From Prevotella sp. E13-27 (GTDB taxonomy: Bacteria; Bacteroidota; Bacteroidia; Bacteroidales; Bacteroidaceae), in contig NZ_JALPSC010000002.1 in assembly GCF_023217965.1 (NCBI RefSeq), positions 1,667,356 to 1,731,355 on the forward strand: a stretch of DNA of 64,000 nt, in the 5' to 3' direction. Every line of letters begins with the position of its first letter. The first letter of the stretch is position 1. The position numbers and the translations under genes were made by a program. This document shows positions 62,239 to 64,000 of the stretch, piece after piece. The notes beneath the pieces were generated by a model. The model was not told the origin of the DNA. It did no database searches and worked only from the letters and a program-made list of their open reading frames with translations.

Positions 62239-63768
62239 TTATCCAATCATGTCAATAACATTTTTCAGTGTCTCGTCCTCAATTTTACGATAACGTTTGA
62301 ATGCCTTGGAACCATCAACATGACCGGACATCTTACCAATCAAGTTGGGGTCGGAAACTTTAAAGTATGCATTGCCAACGAATGTGCGGCGAGCAAGGTG
62401 GCTTGCTGCAATTTCGTTAATAGGGCGGATTTCGTTCTCTCCTGTCAATGTGTTGCGTACTTCCACATTGCGTGTAATTCCTGACATGGTGAATATTGCC
62501 TTAATTGCGTCGTTATACTTTTGAGCAGAAATAAACGGGAACAGCCTTCCTTTTTTATCCATGCCTTTATATTTCTCTATCAGTTCTTTAGCTTTGTCGT
62601 GCAATGGAACACGAGCCTGAATGGGTTCGTCGCCCTCGTCTTTTGTCTTATGTGGGGTGTATACAAGAATTCCATTGTTGATATGCTGGGGAGTTAACTT
62701 AACAAGGTCACTAACTCGACATCCTATGAAACAGTGGAATACGAATATATCCCTACACATTACGATTGTCTGGATGGGCATCTTGCATTTCTTCTTGAAA
62801 TCCTTATCCATAGTCTCCCATATTGCTTCAAGATTCGTATCTGCAATCTTATTACGTTCTTCTATTGTGATGTAAATCGGAGTTCCCACCTTAGCCGTAC
62901 CTATCTTTACGCCGTCAAATGGCCTGTTGGTTGTTAATCCCTCTTCGTAGAAGAACAAGAAAAGAGATTTTAAGCGGGTTCGCATCTTGATAATGGTATT
63001 ATCACCTCTTTCTTCAAGATAGTTGTGTCCCTTTTTGATGGCAGCAGGATACTCGTTAATGAGCTTCTTAAACAGTTCTGGATATTCGTCGGACAGTTTT
63101 TTCTCGTTACGAAGATAGTAGGTAAGATCTTCTATATCCTCTTTAGTAACTTTATCTATATCAAATTCATAATTACTCCTGTCAATATCCGTCGCCTTGA
63201 CAAAGCCTTGATAACGTGCAATGGCTCTCGACAATACACGATAGACACGTGCATGCGACTCGGCAAGCTGTCGTTTTTCGATATACTCTTCTACAAGTTC
63301 AAAGAAGGAGCCTTTGTGTTGTGGCTTGATCTCATATTTCACTGGATTATGAAATTTGTCTATCACTAATTGAAGCCAATCACTCGTCATTTGAATATCT
63401 CTGTTTGCCTCGTATTTCTCGATAATAAATTTCTTCAATTCATCCAATTTGGCAGACTGCTCACGGTGATATCTGACTTCAGGTGTTTCAAGTCGTTGTT
63501 TTACAACAATAACACCGCTCTGTCGTAAGACGTAATGATGTTTGTCGGCTTTTTCTGTAGTGGAAGTAGTCAGGTTGCCAGGTATCTTCACTCCTAATTT
63601 TTCGGTTTTATCTCTGTCAATGTAATATTCGAAGAACTCTGGAGAGACAAAAATACCGCTTTTTGCCCTTGTATTAAACTTTGTACCTTGGAAGAAGCGG
63701 ATGAGTACTTCGCACATCCCAGTTTCCTTTTGTACCTTGCTTGATATTCTTAGCTCTATCTGTGCCAT
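62239..63768 (-). CDS. int: Tyrosine recombinase (integrase) of the element
   Basis: 509 aa, long for the family. N-terminal arm-binding region (ELRISSKVQKETGMCEVLIR), SAM-like core-binding domain (about 155-300) and catalytic domain with the RKHRHY set: R in FHCFIGCRVSDLVKL near 349, K in HKTKDEG, HxxR in ASHLARRTFVGN near 460, H in MSGHVDGSKAF and Y in FKRYRKIED near 492. It catalyses integration at the tRNA-Gln core. It reads inward from the right end with its own -7 box, 208 bp from the attR core. Confidence 0.95.
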   Translation of the reverse strand: MAQIELRISSKVQKETGMCEVLIRFFQGTKFNTRAKSGIFVSPEFFEYYIDRDKTEKLGVKIPGNLTTSTTEKADKHHYVLRQSGVIVVKQRLETPEVRYHREQSAKLDELKKFIIEKYEANRDIQMTSDWLQLVIDKFHNPVKYEIKPQHKGSFFELVEEYIEKRQLAESHARVYRVLSRAIARYQGFVKATDIDRSNYEFDIDKVTKEDIEDLTYYLRNEKKLSDEYPELFKKLINEYPAAIKKGHNYLEERGDNTIIKMRTRLKSLFLFFYEEGLTTNRPFDGVKIGTAKVGTPIYITIEERNKIADTNLEAIWETMDKDFKKKCKMPIQTIVMCRDIFVFHCFIGCRVSDLVKLTPQHINNGILVYTPHKTKDEGDEPIQARVPLHDKAKELIEKYKGMDKKGRLFPFISAQKYNDAIKAIFTMSGITRNVEVRNTLTGENEIRPINEIAASHLARRTFVGNAYFKVSDPNLIGKMSGHVDGSKAFKRYRKIEDETLKNVIDMIG

Positions 63769-63795
63769 AACAATTTGTTTTTTTTAACTCGTTTG

Positions 63796-63803
63796 CAAAG
63801 GTA
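63796..63803 (-). promoter_or_regulatory. -7 box (TACCTTTG) for the integrase gene
   Basis: Minus-strand TAnnTTTG match 27 bp before the start at 63768 and 28 bp from the right arm repeat, so integrase binding could affect its own promoter. Confidence 0.6.
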
Positions 63804-63831
63804 CAAAATAGATAGAACCGAACCAAACTTT

Positions 63832-63856
63832 TTGGCGTGTTTTTGGCGTGATAATT
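63832..63856 (+). repeat. Right arm-type 25-bp direct repeat
   Basis: Identical to 41807-41831, same orientation; an additional TTGGCGTGAT lies at 63862. Confidence 0.8.
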
Positions 63857-63975
63857 TAAAATTGGCGTGATTAGTTCGATAATTGTTAAAATTATATAAT
63901 TATATAACGCGTTTATTTTCAGAGATTTACAAACATTTGAATTAGATAGAAATCGATAGGATTTAACGCTTTGTT

Positions 63976-63992
63976 GTCCGGGTACCCCAACA
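63976..63992 (+). other. attR core
   Basis: GTCCGGGTACCCCAACA, matching the tRNA-Gln 3' end at 41734-41750; only eight chromosomal bases follow in the window. Confidence 0.9.
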
Positions 63993-64000
63993 AGAAAATC

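Overview
The window reads as a chromosomal segment of a Prevotella-like member of the Bacteroidales. Evidence: repeated -7 boxes of the TAnnTTTG type just upstream of genes, almost no Shine-Dalgarno sequences, a T9SS-type C-terminal signal on a large surface protein, fimbrillin-type lipoproteins, a 30-residue 'smalltalk' protein, and the order guaB / PpiC / SurA-like / OstA-like / mutL and clpP-clpX-recQ. The species assignment is inference.

Region 1 (1-22.4 kb) is mostly housekeeping, nearly all on the minus strand: a lipoprotein and an OmpA-type porin; guaB, two parvulin-type periplasmic chaperones, an OstA-like protein, a small membrane protein and mutL in one close-packed run; clpP-clpX-recQ; rpsA and tig; rlmH; a GH25 lysozyme lipoprotein; tRNA-Arg(ACG); a LUD-domain protein and a flavodoxin-fold reductase. 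A broken FnIII protein remnant lies between guaB and recQ.

Region 2 (22.4-41.5 kb) is more plastic. It has an RND efflux operon (adaptor, pump, TolC-like) with a divergent AraC regulator, and its genes carry short repeat-derived peptide insertions. A 1314-aa T9SS surface protein follows. A segment bounded by two identical 26-bp direct repeats comes next: it starts with an rpsJ copy lacking its first codons, carries a TPR/AraC membrane regulator, and ends in the 5' stub of an LD-carboxypeptidase gene. After that come an IS3-family element with a -1 frameshift site, two related inverted-repeat elements with swapped tandem-octamer arms, a smalltalk gene, ftsH and rsfS.

Region 3 (41.7-64 kb) is a complete integrative mobilizable element in the 3' end of a tRNA-Gln(CTG) gene. 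A 17-bp core direct repeat lies at 41734-41750 and 63976-63992, and a 25-bp arm-type repeat sits inside each end. The backbone is a tyrosine integrase, an AlbA_2-type regulator, an unknown protein, an excisionase-like HTH protein, ParA and its small partner, a primase-helicase, a MOB relaxase with a RHH accessory protein, a candidate oriT and a membrane/coiled-coil protein. The cargo is visibly richer in G+C. It is a fimbrial operon (OmpA-type anchor, Mfa2/FimB-like lipoprotein, three fimbrillin-like lipoproteins) headed by two related multi-pass membrane proteins. One of the two carries a C-terminal AraC DNA-binding domain and the other does not. A (GA)16 tract lies just upstream of the AraC gene inside a small ORF that overlaps its start by ATGA, and four operator-like direct repeats lie between the two membrane genes. 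This looks like a self-contained, possibly phase-variable, horizontally mobile adhesin system, and it is the most interesting part of the window.
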